A stretch of DNA of 64,000 bases, taken from assembly GCA_023055425.1 (NCBI GenBank), contig JALGPY010000002.1, positions 51,173,321-51,237,320 of the forward strand, written 5' to 3'. A program made the position numbers and the translations under genes. The stretch comes from Linanthus parryae (Eukaryota; Streptophyta; Magnoliopsida; Ericales; Polemoniaceae). Of this stretch, positions 1-12,200 are shown in pieces (within the stretch, counting starts at the first letter, position 1; each line of letters opens with the position of its first letter). The notes under the pieces were generated by a model. The model was not told the DNA's origin, made no database searches, and saw only the letters and a program-made list of their open reading frames with translations.

Positions 1-7
1 TATATAC

Positions 8-105
<98 letters not shown>
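1..105. repeat. TA/TG dinucleotide microsatellite
   Basis: An almost uninterrupted run of TA dinucleotides with interspersed TG steps opens the window. It is low-complexity DNA with no coding value; the short reading frame across it is an artefact of the repeat. Confidence 0.95.
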
Positions 106-106
<1 letters not shown>

Positions 107-119
107 ACGTGCCTTCCTC

Positions 120-1530
120 AACAATGTGCTCCCATGGAAAGTACCCATTACCCCTTAATCAACAATGTAGAACAGTGTAAGAAGATTACCGAGTATTTCA
201 CTTCTAGAGTAGATTCAGTAGTTATATCAACTTCCCCTCAAGTTATCGAAATCAAAGTCCGAAATCTACCCATCAATGACAATAAGGGCAGCAATTTACA
301 GGAAACACATTAGAAAACAACATTAATAACCTAGCTTATTACTCAGGGTGTTGCCATCCATTCTGAATGACGGAAACAGACAACATTAATAACCTAGCTT
401 AGATTAGTACACTGGGAAGTCAGAGACTCTCAGGGAACTGCATGGATTGCCTTTCTCTAAGGAATATGTTACCGGTATGATTTATTATACTGCCATCCTC
501 GAAAGATCTTCGCCGCTCTTCCCATCGGTCGAAAGTTTTACCCTCGCGGAAATGGAAGAGTGAGCGAGGATGGTTTCTAAGAAACATCTGTTTGGAGGAT
601 GAGAAATGGGACTATATCTCCAGTGCAATTAGGGGAATGGTAAGCAATATGTTGGTGGTAGATGTAGTGTAACCTCAACACTATCCCAATTCCCTAATAC
701 ATAAGCTTTACAATACAACAGCGGTCAAAATCATGGTATGAAATGCCTTCCTCAAGGTGTTCTCTTTCCACCACTACGAATACCGATGTAATGCTTCCAT
801 GTAAATTACCCATTTCCCCCCTTAATCAACTATGTGCAACAGTGTAAGAAGATTACCGAGTAATTCATAAACAAGGAGATATGATCACTTCAAGAGTACA
901 TTCAGTAGTTAAGTTATCAACTGCCCCTTAAGTTATCTAAATCAAAGCCCTAAATCTACTCATCAATGATAATAAGTGCAACAATTAGAAGGAAACAAAC
1001 TAGAAAACAAGAGGTTAGAACACCAACAATCCCAAATTCACCATGAACATTACAAAGCATGATTAGTGACCAAAATGCAGGAACAACAAATAACAAGGGC
1101 AACACTTAGTTAAGTTATCAACTGCCCCTTAAGTTATCTAATTCAAAGTCCTAAATCTACCCGTCAATGACATAAGGGCAACAATATACATTAAACACAT
1201 CAGAAAACATGAGGTGGCAAAACCAACAATCCCAATTCACCATGTACATTGCAAAGCATGATTAGTGCCCAAAATGCCCACCAAAATGCAGGAACAACCA
1301 AACGGAAACCAAACTATTCCAAGGCTGATCAACTTCCCCTTAAGTTATCTAATTCAAAGTCCTACATCTACTCATCAATGACAATAAGCGCAACAATTTA
1401 CATGAAACACATTACAAAACAAGAGGTGGCAAAAGCAACAATCCCAATTCCCCCTATACGTTGCAAACCATGATTAGTTCCCAAAATACCCACCAAAATC
1501 CATTAACAACCAAACAAAAAACAAGCAATT
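120..1530. repeat. Degenerate tandem repeat of about 210 bp in the 3' flank of the thaumatin-like gene
   Basis: A block containing the phrase CCCCTTAAGTTATCTAA followed by AAATCTAC and CATCAATGA recurs near 930, 1127 and 1335, with a more diverged copy near 235. Spacing of the last three is about 200-210 bp. The block also shares ACAATCCCAA and GCATGATTAGT phrases. The stretch 320-720 is not repeated and resembles nothing I recognise. No gene is supported here. Confidence 0.6.
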
Positions 1531-1559
1531 CAAGACCGATAGAGTAAATTCAATTTAAT

Positions 1560-2393
1560 TTACCTGGTGTAAGGCAATGGGCAGAAGATGATAGTATAAT
1601 CAGCCCCCACACAAGTAAACGTACTAGTCTTATCATCATACGCATAGCTATACGACCTCGGACACGCATGCTTAAAAAACTCCGAATACACCGACGGCCC
1701 ACAAGTCTCCGGCGTCGCATACTCATCGCTACAACAGAACCTCGGATCCCCAAACGCCTCGCACGCGCTCTTGCACGCGACCCCCTCACCCGAACCCCCA
1801 CGCGCCACCATTAGCTCCTTCGGACACGCGCCGTTCAAATCGATCAGACACCCGGTTGAGCTACACGCGCCACCGGTACGGCCACCCTTTGGGATGACAA
1901 GCATGGGGAGATTATACCCGTCGACGAGGCTGACGTCGTAGAAGTCGAGACCCTGGTCGCCGTTTAGGGTGAACTCGACGAGGGTCGCCGGCGGGATGGC
2001 GCCGGCGCCGGCGCAGGGGATCTTGCCGGAGCCGCAGTCGGCGGTGGCGCAGGAGAATTTTCCGGCGGAGTCGGATTGGCAGTGGGTTCGGGCCCATAGA
2101 CGGCCGGACCAGGACTTGGGTGCGTGGAGGGTTCTTGATTTGCCGGGCTTGAGGGTGAATCCGGTGGGGTTGAGGACTGGGCGGTCGGCGCCGGTGAGGA
2201 TTCCCGGCCAGATGGTGCGGCGGCACTTGTTGACGATCTTGAATGTTGTGGAATCGACGGCTGCGGATCAAAGAAGGAGAAATTAGAGGGATTAGATTGT
2301 GGGTTTGGAGGAAATGATTGAGGGATTGAAGAATGTACCTGTGGGGAGAAGGAGGAGATGGAGAATCAGAATCAAGATGAGGTGACGATCCAT
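1560..2393 (-). CDS. Thaumatin-like protein (PR-5 family), two exons
   Basis: This is a secreted thaumatin-like/PR-5 protein of 251 aa, a family linked to defence and to binding of fungal wall glucans. Exon 1 is 2393-2339 and exon 2 is 2260-1560. The 78-bp intron has GT-AG ends and lies just after the signal peptide. The start ATG sits in a CCACCATGG context and opens a hydrophobic leader (MDRHLILILILHLLLLPTA). The mature part has all 16 cysteines expected of the fold. It also has the family signature GKFSCATADCGSGKIPC, the Arg/Glu/Asp residues that line the acidic cleft (WAR, VEF, DFYD), and a conserved end near FCP. The coding sequence is GC-rich compared with its flanks. The reading frame ends TACACCAG-GTAA, and AG|GTAAAT is also a plausible splice donor. 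A third exon extending the C-terminus, as in some long family members, cannot be excluded. Confidence 0.93.
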
Positions 2394-2560
2394 GGTGGAG
2401 AGTGAGAGAGAGAGAGGAGGGTTTTGGAGGTTATTGGGAAGTTTCTGGTTCTTTTTCCATGGGGGAATAAAGAAGGAAGGTTGAGAGTTGACAGTGGAGG
2501 AGTGAACTGGAGGAGAGGGTGACTGTTGATTTTATTTTACTTTCTTTTTTGGTTCATTTC
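2394..2560 (-). promoter_or_regulatory. Pyrimidine-rich leader and proximal promoter of the thaumatin-like gene
   Basis: Read on the minus strand, the 60 bases before the ATG are CT-rich (CCTCTCTCTCTCTCAC), typical of plant 5' leaders. A possible 8-codon upstream ORF starts at about 2461. I see no convincing TATA box. The 5' part of a LINE begins only about 170 bp upstream, so the native promoter is either short or includes LINE sequence. Confidence 0.4.
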
Positions 2561-2841
2561 TTCAGAGGAAGAGATGTGACCGAGTCTTCCCAGGTCAAAT
2601 GGTTGTGATTTCATGCCATAGAGCTCAATGTCCTGGGCTCAATGGTTGAAGAAAAGGGATCGTAATACAAGTTACTTTCACATCAAGGCCACGATTCGTT
2701 GAGCAAAGAAACAATCTTAAATGCCTTTTGAATGAGCAAGGCATTTGGACCAACAAGGAAGACAAGATGGTTGCTATCCTTGAAAACTATTTCGGTCGGC
2801 TGTTTAAGTCGAACCAGCCTGATGTTCACAGTACCGAACGT

Positions 2842-3507
2842 GGATCCGGATCCTCTCCAGCGTGCAGCTTCTCCAGCTGAGAGATCTGGACCGTTCGATC
2901 GCACCTGATTATGACACGTCACCACTCTACTCATGAAGACTTCCACAACCACCCATCCATTACTCCGCCGACGTCATTCTCTCTCTGACCCCATTTCTGC
3001 ACTCCGATTGACTCTCTATCTCTCTGATTCTCTGAAAATGGACTTTTCCGAAAGTTGCTCCACTCGTCTTTACCAAAATCAGACCTAAACTCCAAAATAC
3101 CCAGCGAATTAGTGATGATTTTGCTCCGAGCGATCTGAGCTCTTACCAACAGTTGCCCTTGCCGGTGTCAAATTTCGCCGGCGGTTCACAAAATTCACCA
3201 TTAACTAAGAACGACCTTTGCTCGTATCGCTATATTGATGATTTTTGTGTCAATAACAAAGAAAAAAATTAGCATAGGACATTATGAATTGGTGTTTCGA
3301 GTATGTTGGGTCCATTCATTTCAGGAAAAAGAACATCATAATGTCCATTTCACGAAAAGGAAATTTTGAATTACTTGTTAGATGCATTCCGCTTCTGAGA
3401 GAATTGGGAAGATTTATGTTTGCAACTTAAGCGGTCGTCAGATATTTATGATTCTTGTAGATTGAGAAACTCAATTTGTAGACGAAAGTTGGACAGGGAT
3501 GAGACTC

Positions 3508-3540
<33 letters not shown>

Positions 3541-3755
3541 GAGATAGAGGGAGAGTAATTGCAGCAGCCACAAAGGTAATGGTGACGTGTTTGCAGAGGA
3601 AACAAATGAGAGGACGAAAGGGGTGAGAGAAAGGTCTTACCTGTGCAAATCATCATCAACAAAATTAACTGTGGAGGAATCGTGTTCGTCCATTGAGATT
3701 GAACAGTCCGAATCTCTCAGTTGGAGAAGCTGCACGTTGGAGAGGATCCGGACCC
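2842..3755. mobile_element. Mutator-like (MULE) MITE inside the LINE
   Basis: Inverted terminal repeats of about 60 bp match at most positions. The left end reads GGATCCGGATCCTCTCC, and the right end read inward is GGGTCCGGATCCTCTCC. The element is flanked by TACCGAACGT (2832-2841) and TACCGCACGT (3756-3765), a target duplication of about 10 bp with one mismatch. That length fits the 9-11 bp of Mutator-like elements. Removing the element and one duplication restores the LINE reading frame (DVHST-ARMLAATT). No transposase is present. The interior holds a GA microsatellite (3509-3535) and otherwise unrecognised sequence. Confidence 0.85.
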
Positions 3756-6145
3756 TACCGCACGTATGTTGGCTGCCACAACTCGAAGTATTACGGAGCA
3801 ACAAGGCCTCGATTTGGACAGACCCTTCTCTAGGCAAGAAGTTAAAGCAGCCTTGGCACAAATTGCTCTGTGGAAGGCACCCGGTTTGGATGGTTTCTCA
3901 GCCGTTTTTTATCAAAATCAGTGGCCAATTGTGGGCTATGAGGTCAGTAAAACTTGTCCTGAAATTTTAAATGGTAGTTGTTGTTTATCACAATTCTATT
4001 CAACCATTATTTTGCTCTCATACCAAAGATTTAGCAAGTGAGGAAGCCGCGCAATCTTCGCCCAATTAGCCTTTTCTCGACGATTTATAAATTGGTTACA
4101 AAAACAATGGCAAATCGTCTCAAACTTGTACTGAGTGACATAATTACAGAGTTCCAGAGTGCCTTCGTACCCGGACGGCTGATTACGGATAATATATTGG
4201 CTGCTCATGAGCTACTTCACTCAATGAGAGTTCGAAAGAAAGGTAGTAGTGGCTACATGGCGGTCAAATTGGATATGGCGAAGGCGTACGATTAGGTTGA
4301 ATGGAGTTTCCTAGAAGCTACTATGGCAAAGCTGGGTTTTAGTGATAGATGGATCAACCTTGTCTCAAAGTGCATTAGAACAGCTACTTTCTCTCTTTAT
4401 ATGGGGGGGGGGAATGTTAGAGGTGATACTATCTTACAAAGGTGATTAGGCAGGGATGTCCGCTTTCACCATACATGTTTCTCATATGTGGTGAAACTCT
4501 TTCGAGAAGTCTCGCGACAGCTGTGAACCGGAAGCGATTTACCGGTCTTACAGCCTCTAACGGAGGCCCTACTATCTCTTATTTATTTTTGCCGATGATA
4601 GTATCATTATTTGTAAGGCCCGAGCTACTAATATTACTGTTTTGCAGGAAATTTTACAAGAATACGAAACGGCATCAGGTCAAAAAGTCAATTTTGATAA
4701 ATCCTCAGTCATGTTCTCTGGTAAAGTTTCCGCGCAAGACAAGTTAGCACTCAGCCAAACTCTGGGAATTAAGCAAGCTTTGGCTCTTGAGAAGACCTCG
4801 GTTTACCCACATTAATGGGGAAGAGCAAGAATGTCAGCTTTGCTAGCCTCCCGGACAAAGTTTCAAACAATCTCAAGAATTGGAAGCAAGGGGGCCTCTC
4901 TACAGCAGGAAAATAAGTGTTGATCAAGGCAGTCATTCAAGCAATTCCTGTTTACACCATGAATTGATTTAGTATCCCCCAAACAGATGTGCACAAAGCT
5001 TGAGTCGATTGCGGACAATTTTTTGGTGGGGAAGGCAAGAGGGTCAAAAAGGAGGGCATTGGATATCGTGGAAAAAGTTGAAGAAACCAACGAGTCAGGG
5101 GGGAATAGGATTTAGATATCTTCAGAGTTTTAATAAAGATTTGATCGGTCAAAGTATTTTGCGTCGTCGTCCCCCATGGAAGTAGAAGTGAGAAGCACAG
5201 ACTCGTACGCATGGAAGAGTATCCTCAGTAGCAAGTCAGTGATTCGTAGGGGATTACGATGGCAGATAGGGTATAGATATTTGATTCGCATTGGATTGCA
5301 GTCGTGGCTCTACAGGCCGTATTCTTTCAGAGCAGTAGTCCCAATTCGAGGTTGCCCAAATAGAAAAGTCTCGGGTTTTATTACGGAAGATGGAACCTGA
5401 AATAAGGAGATTTTGGAGCATATTTTTTCAAGCATAGACATAGGGGAAAATGAGAAAATTCCTATCCCAACTCGACCACGTCCGGACAGAATCATATGGC
5501 ATCACACTGAATATGGGCAGTATTCGGTTATATCGGGTTATGAATAAGCTTGTAAAGCTTCGGAGGAGTCAGAGAATCCTCTGCGAGAATCAGGTAGCGA
5601 AAAATTTAAGTGGCTCGACAAGCTTTGGGAAATTAAGCTGCCAAAACGATTTATCTACCCGATTTGCAGGGCGGGGTTAAATTCCCTAGCGACTGGTTAC
5701 AATTTGAAAAAATAGGGATTAAAACCAGTGGGTTGTGCTCTCTTTGCAGTAAGGAAATGGAAGATACTACTGTTGGTTTTGGATGCCCTAGAGGCAATCT
5801 GTTTAGTACGAACTTTATTTTCTAGAATAATCATTGTATTATATATGGAGATATTTAATATGATGAAGTCCTTAGATTACAATTGTGTTGTTTATCTTAA
5901 ATATCTCTAGTCCACTATATTGATTAATGGGACGATCAACTACAGACTAGTGTGTGGGTAGATTGATATGGGGATATCAAGTCTAACATATGCATTAGGA
6001 GTAATGGCATACTGAATAGACCCACCACGAGAAGGCTACATTAGATTATGTCAACGTCACAAGCGCTTTTCGTTGTGCTAACGGTGTTGTGATCCTTAGA
6101 CTTGAAGTCACTGGATTCTCTAGTTGTGAAATATCATGCTTTGAT

Positions 6146-7579
6146 TGTTGGAATAGATGCCCTAGAGGCAATCTAGTTTAGTATTAATTTGTATATGGCT
6201 AGAAAAATTCATTTATTATTTATTGGATATTTAATATAATGAAGTCCTTAGATTTACAATTGTGTTGTTTATCTTAAATATCCCTAGTCAAGTATAATGA
6301 TTAATGGGACAATCATCTATAGACTAGTATGGGGTTGGATTGATATGGAGATATCACGATCCAACACATAGGTGTGCATTACGGAATGTTGCACTGGATT
6401 GACCCATCTCCGAGAAGGCTACATATATGTTATGTTGAGTCACAAGCGCTTCTCGCGGTGCAATGGTATTGTCATCCTTAGACTTGAAGTCACTAGATAT
6501 TCTAGCTGTGGATCATTGTGATCTTGGTAGCGTTAAACGCTACACCGTGACTGGGTAGTTATAAAGGCGTGTACTGGATACAATGAGAAGCAAGCTTAGA
6601 GATCGTAGTGGACGTAGAGAGGATTTGCCCCTCCCACATAACGGGAGTAGATATCCTAGGCCACTCGAGGGATAGTGCTTATAGAATGTCTGGCCAGACT
6701 CAAATAAATCAATATATATGATATTGATGTTATTTGCACGAATAAGGCTATTCCATGGATCGAGAAACTATGGATTGGATATACGAGTGTGACTTGTATG
6801 TCTCGTGTCCAATCCGGATATAGACGCAAAGGGATGAGACAATTACTTGTACAAAGGTTGTCAAGATGACTATTCTATTAGTTGGCTAGAATGGATGTTT
6901 TGCTAGAAACCGCTCCATATTAGCAAATAGTTGCTACCAACTAGATAGAACCTATGGGGTCACACGCTATATAGAGTTGAACTAGATTTGGGAATTAATT
7001 AATTGGATTAATTAATTAGAAGGATCACTTTGCAAACCCTCGCAAACTTAGTAGGGACTAATTTGCAAGGAAGGGACTGAATTGAATTCTAGTTGGACTA
7101 GAATAAGTCCTTTAGGTAGTTAACAAGGAGTTGTTGGACTATATAAAGGACCCTCCTTCCTTCCTTCCTCATAACTTATGCTCATTAGTGAACATAACAA
7201 GAGTGGGAGAGAACAAAGGAGAGAGAGCAAGCAACAAGGAGGCCGACCCGACCCCCCTTGCCGCCGCCCTCACCCCGTCGGCCAAAAAGAGGGCCGAAGC
7301 CCCTCTTTTGTCTCGTTTTGCGTGATTCCTTCACCCTCCTCTTATTCCGGGCTAGCACCAAGGAGTTTGGGAGATCTAGGATCAACTCTAGGCGTGGATC
7401 AACTATAGAGAACGTGACATTATTCGCGTTTGAAGTCATCAAGGAGAACCCAAAGGTGTGTTTATGATTTCTTACCTTTACTATCGTTATGCATCTAGAC
7501 TTGTGATCCTTGGAGGGTTTTGCATGGCTATTTGTTTGATTATGCTTCCGTTGCGCGATCCATGAATCAAAACCCTACA
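6146..7579 (+). repeat. 5' LTR of the complete Copia
   Basis: It runs from TGTTGGAATAG to CCCTACA. Near the end of U3 it contains TATATAAA (7140-7147). A GC-rich stretch follows (7240-7300) and is probably transcribed leader. The paired copy is 13225-14657. Confidence 0.97.
7140..7147 (+). promoter_or_regulatory. Putative TATA box in the 5' LTR
   Basis: TATATAAA precedes GGACCCTCC and a CT-rich stretch, a typical arrangement for a plant core promoter. Transcription would start near 7170, which places the U3/R boundary there. The same motif recurs in the 3' LTR. Confidence 0.6.
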
Positions 7580-7580
7580 G

Positions 7581-7594
7581 TGGTATCAGAGCCA
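7581..7594 (+). other. Primer-binding site (initiator Met tRNA)
   Basis: TGGTATCAGAGCCA lies one base after the end of the 5' LTR. It is the usual plant Copia primer site, complementary to the 3' end of initiator Met tRNA. Confidence 0.93.
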
Positions 7595-9259
7595 CAGGTC
7601 ATAGAGCATAAACGTAGTTTATGTGTTACATTCTTGTTGTTTTACACCTTAATTTGATTGTTTATCGCGTAAAACAAGACAAATCAAGCATGGGATGCAA
7701 TTTGTCAACAATTAATCATAACAAGACCCAATTTTGCATTGGATGCATGAATTGGTGAGTTTGAGAAATTTTAGGATCTTAGATCTAGGGTTGGGCATCC
7801 TTGGGGAAGAAGGAGTTCTCCCAAAACAAGGAAACAACCAAACTTGGGCTCCAAGCAAGGGAGTTGTTTTGGAAACAACTCCCAAGAGGAGGTTCGGCCC
7901 CCCCAAGGGACCGCCCCCTTGCTTGCCGCCCAAGCTTCGCCGCCCTAAGGGGCCGGGCGGCCCTAACCCGCGGGCCTAGCTTGCGGGTTTTGGGCCGGCC
8001 CGGCCCTAGGGCCTTGTGGTTCACTTTAATGGGCCCGGGCAATTGGATTGTTGGGTCCATGGACCGTTTTAACCCTAAAAAATCCTAAAATCAATTAAAA
8101 TTGACCAAGCGCGTTAAAATTGGATTTTAACTGTTTATGTGCAAATCGCATGGTGATTGGATATGGCCTTAGGATGTGGTTTGATGTGGATGTTTAATTT
8201 TGTGGTTTGGTTTTACGGCCTGCGAGCTGATCAATTAATTGTAATAATTAATTAGGGTTTTAATGGCCTGCGTGCCATTTTTTTTCTCAACTTGTGAGAT
8301 TTATTTTATTTAGTATAGATATTAGCTAGTGCTAGATAAAGTAGATTGTTAGCCAAGATTGAAGAAAAGAAGCCCAAAGCCAAAGAAGCCACAAAAGTAT
8401 GGAGCATGGAGCATTCCACATGACTATGAAGGATGGACCAAAGAGATCAAGACGCATGAAGATGTGTTTGTTTAGGGTTCATAGATAATTCCATTGGCTT
8501 GGAATTATCTTAGTCTAGAAAAGGCCATATCCACATCACGTTTAATTTCTGTCTTGTGGTTGTTTATTTATTGTCTTATTATTTGTGTGGTTGGTGTATG
8601 GATGATGCATGCAATTAGGATAATAAGATAATTAGACAACCCGGATCTATTATTTGGAGTTGTGCCCAAACTCAAATAGATAGATTAGTTGATACTGATC
8701 AACAAAAACAATTAAAAATTGAATATAAAATCCCTCAAATTTTAATATTGTGTTCTTGCCTTCTCGTTATTTAAACACTCATTATCATCATTATTTATCA
8801 AGTTCGTGCGTGCCAAAGCATGGCGACTTGGTTCATAATGATGGAATGCGATGGCACGTAACAATGTGCAATTGTTTAGATAAGAGGTTGAACACAACTA
8901 GGCTATTAATTTGATTAAGAAACCTAGAGGCAATCAATTGGGATTATCCATATGGATGGATAAATACGGAGTTATTTGTCCGATTGAACCAAGAGTTGCA
9001 TATGGGATGCAATTGGAATTGTTCCTACCTAAAAGTAGTCAAATTATGGGTGACTTGCCAAAGCAAGCTCATAAGGAGATGAAAAGATGGATCTTGGCCC
9101 ACTAGAAAATATAAGGATATTTTCCGCATTAATATCTTGAGGGTTATTAATCCGTAGAAAAATAGTGGGAGCTATATTTAATAAACTAGCCATTATTAAA
9201 TATAGTCAAAAATTCACAAATACTAAAAACTTGCGTATTTTCCTTTTGTAGAATTCCAA
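7595..9259 (+). other. Untranslated leader of the Copia element
   Basis: This 1.67-kb stretch separates the primer-binding site from the gag start. It has a GC-rich block (7900-8050) and AT-rich remainder. Only short reading frames occur, for example 64 codons at 8911-9105, and none resembles a known protein. It probably holds packaging and dimerisation signals, but none can be pointed to. Its length is notable. Confidence 0.6.
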
Positions 9260-12200
9260 ATGGCAAAGAACTCATCGAGTTCACAACATTCCCTACGATC
9301 TGTCCTTGAGAAGGAAAAGCTCTCTGGAACCAACTTTCTTGATTGGTACAGAAACTTGAGAATTGTTCTCAAGCAAGAGAAGAAACTGTACGCAATAGAG
9401 GAGCATGTTCCAGAAGGTCCAGAGAACCAGACACCTGCTGCCTTAAAGGCGTATCAAAAGCGTGTTGATGACGCTAATGATGCGGCCTGCCTAATGCTTT
9501 GCACCATGACTTCTGAGCTTCAGAAGCAACACGAAAACATGAATGCTGTCGATATGATCGAACATCTAAAGCAGCTCTTCCAAGAGCAGGCGAGGGTAGA
9601 GAGGTATGAGGTCTCAAAGGCACTGTTCAAATGTCATCTGGCAGAAGGGAACCCGGTGGGACCCCATGTACTCCGAATGATCGGGTACTTGGAGAATCTC
9701 GCCCGACTTGGGTTCCCGGTCGGCCAAGAGTTGGCAACCGATCTCGTGTTGCAATCGTTGCCCGAGAGTTATGGACAGTTCATTATGAACTATAACATGA
9801 ACGAGATCGTTAAACCACTGCCAGATTTGCTCAACATGTTGAGGACGGCTGAACAGAGCATCAACAAGGCTAAGGGCAAGGCCATTATGATGGTACAGAA
9901 AGGAAAGGGCAAAAGGTTTGCCTCTTCCTCCAAGGGCAAAGGCAAGTCAGTTGCCAAGTCCAAGGAACCAGCCCTTAAGCCTGTTGGTGGCATTGCCAAG
10001 GTCGTGACTAAGGGTGAGTGTCACTACTGCAGTCAACCTGGACACTGGAGGAGGAACTGCCCAAAATATCTGGAGGACAAGAGGCTTGGAATAGTGATTC
10101 CACCACCACCAGGTATTTTTGTTGTAGATGTCAATTTAACTGTCTCTACATCATGGGTATTAGATACTGGATGTGAATCTCATATTTGTCGAAATATGCA
10201 GGATCTAAAGAGAAGTAAAAGATTGGCTAAAGGGGAGGTAGATCTGCGCGTTGGGAATGGAGCAAAGGTTGCTGCGTTGGCCATAGGCGTGTGCGAGCTA
10301 TCTCTGCCTTCAGGATTAGTTTTAGAATTAAATAATTGCTATTTTGTGCCTGCTATGAGCAGAAACATTATTTCTATTTCTTGTTTGGACAAGGAAGGTT
10401 TTATTATTTCAATAAAGAACAATTGTTGTTCCTTTTATTTGAATAATATTCACTATTTTAGTGCACAATTATTTAATGGACTTTATGTCCTTGATCTAAG
10501 CAATCCTGTCTACAACATTAATACCAAGGGGATTAAAATAAATGATTTAAATCCTGCTTATTTATGGCATTGTCGTTTAGGCCATATAAATGAGAAACGT
10601 GTATCTAAACTCCATAAGGATGGATTACTAGACTCATTTGATTTTGAATCATATGAGACATGTGAGGCTTGTTTATTGGGAAAAATGACAAAGTCCCCTT
10701 TCAATAAGAAAGGTGAGAGGACTAGTGAGCAGTTGGCACTCATACATACCGATGTGTGTGGGCCATTTGCCACGCCTGCCAGGGGTGGTTATGTCTACTT
10801 CATTACATTTACTGATGATTACAGTAGATATGGATTTGTGTACCTTATGAGGGCAAAATCCGAATCCTTTGAAGTGTTCAAAGAATTCAAGAATGAAGTA
10901 GAGAAGCAACTTGGCAAAAGTATCAAGGCTCTACGATCGGATCGTGGAGGAGAATACTTGAGCCAAGAGTTTGACGACTATCTTAGAGAGTGTGGGATCG
11001 TGTCCCAACTCACTCCACCCGGAACGCCACAATGGAATGGCGTGTCCGAGAGGAGGAATCGAACCCTATTGGATATGGTTCGGTCTATGATGTGTCAAAC
11101 CGATCTTCCATTATCATTTTGGGGCTACGCTCTATTAAGTGCAGCTTTCACCATTAACCGTGTTCCATCTAAATCAGTCATGAAGACACCATATGAGATG
11201 TGGAGTGGGAGGCGTCCCACACTGTCGTTCATGAGGATTTGGGGCTGCGATGTCTATGTAAAACGTTTACAATCAGACAAGCTAGGGCCTAAATCGGATA
11301 AGTGTAAATTTGTGGGGTACCTTAAGGAAACTAAGGGATACTACTTCTACAATCTAACCGAGAACAAAGTGTTTGTTGCTCGGACCGGCGTGTTTCTAGA
11401 AAGAGAATTTGTCTCTAAAGAAGCAAGTGGGAGGAATGTAGAACTTGAAGAAGTTCAAGAACCACAAATCACTGAACCGATTATGGAACATGAACAGGAA
11501 TCACAAGCAGTTGTGGAGCCACCTGTTCAGGTAACACAAGAGCTTTGTAGATCTAGTAGAGTGCGCCAGGAACCCGAGAGGTACGGACTTCTCGTAACCG
11601 ATTCCGGTGACACGATGCTCATAGATGATGAGCCTACTACCTATGAGGAGGCCATGAATGGCCCAGACTCACAGAAGTGGCTTGAAGCCATGAGATCCGA
11701 GATGGAATCCATGTATACCAACAAAGTATGGACTTTGGTGGAACCACCCGATGGGGCACGACCCATAGGGTGCAAGTGGGTCTTCAACAAGAAGATCGAC
11801 ATTGATGGTAATGTGATTACCTATAAGGGCCGATTGGTGGCTAAAGGATTCAGACAGATTCATGGTATTGACTATGATGAAACCTTTTCACCAGTCGCTA
11901 TGACCAAATCCATCCGAATCTTACTTGCAATTGCAGCATACTACGACTATGAGATTTGGCAGATGGATGTCAAAATAGCATTCCTTTATGGGAATCTCCT
12001 CGAGGACGTGTATATGATACAGCCGGAGGGTTTTGAGGATCCAAAGCAAGCCAACAAAGTCTGTAAGCTGCAACGATCCATTTATGGATTGAAGCAAGCT
12101 TCTAGGAGTTGGAATCGACGTTTTGATGAAGTGGTCAAAGAGTTTGGCTTCATCAGAAACGAAGATGAGTCTTGTGTCTACAAGAAGGTTAGTGGCAGCT

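Noticed and set aside
1912..2286. Arg/Pro-rich ORFs on both strands
   Set aside because: They are out-of-frame shadows of exon 2 of the thaumatin-like gene.
3420..3662. Arg/Glu-rich and Ser/Leu-rich ORFs
   Set aside because: They are translations of the GA microsatellite inside the MULE MITE.
7131..7442. Overlapping ORFs in the 5' LTR, repeated at 14210-14545
   Set aside because: Both sets lie in the paired LTRs and arise from the GC-rich transcribed leader. They differ in frame between LTRs because of a one-base indel and show no domain.
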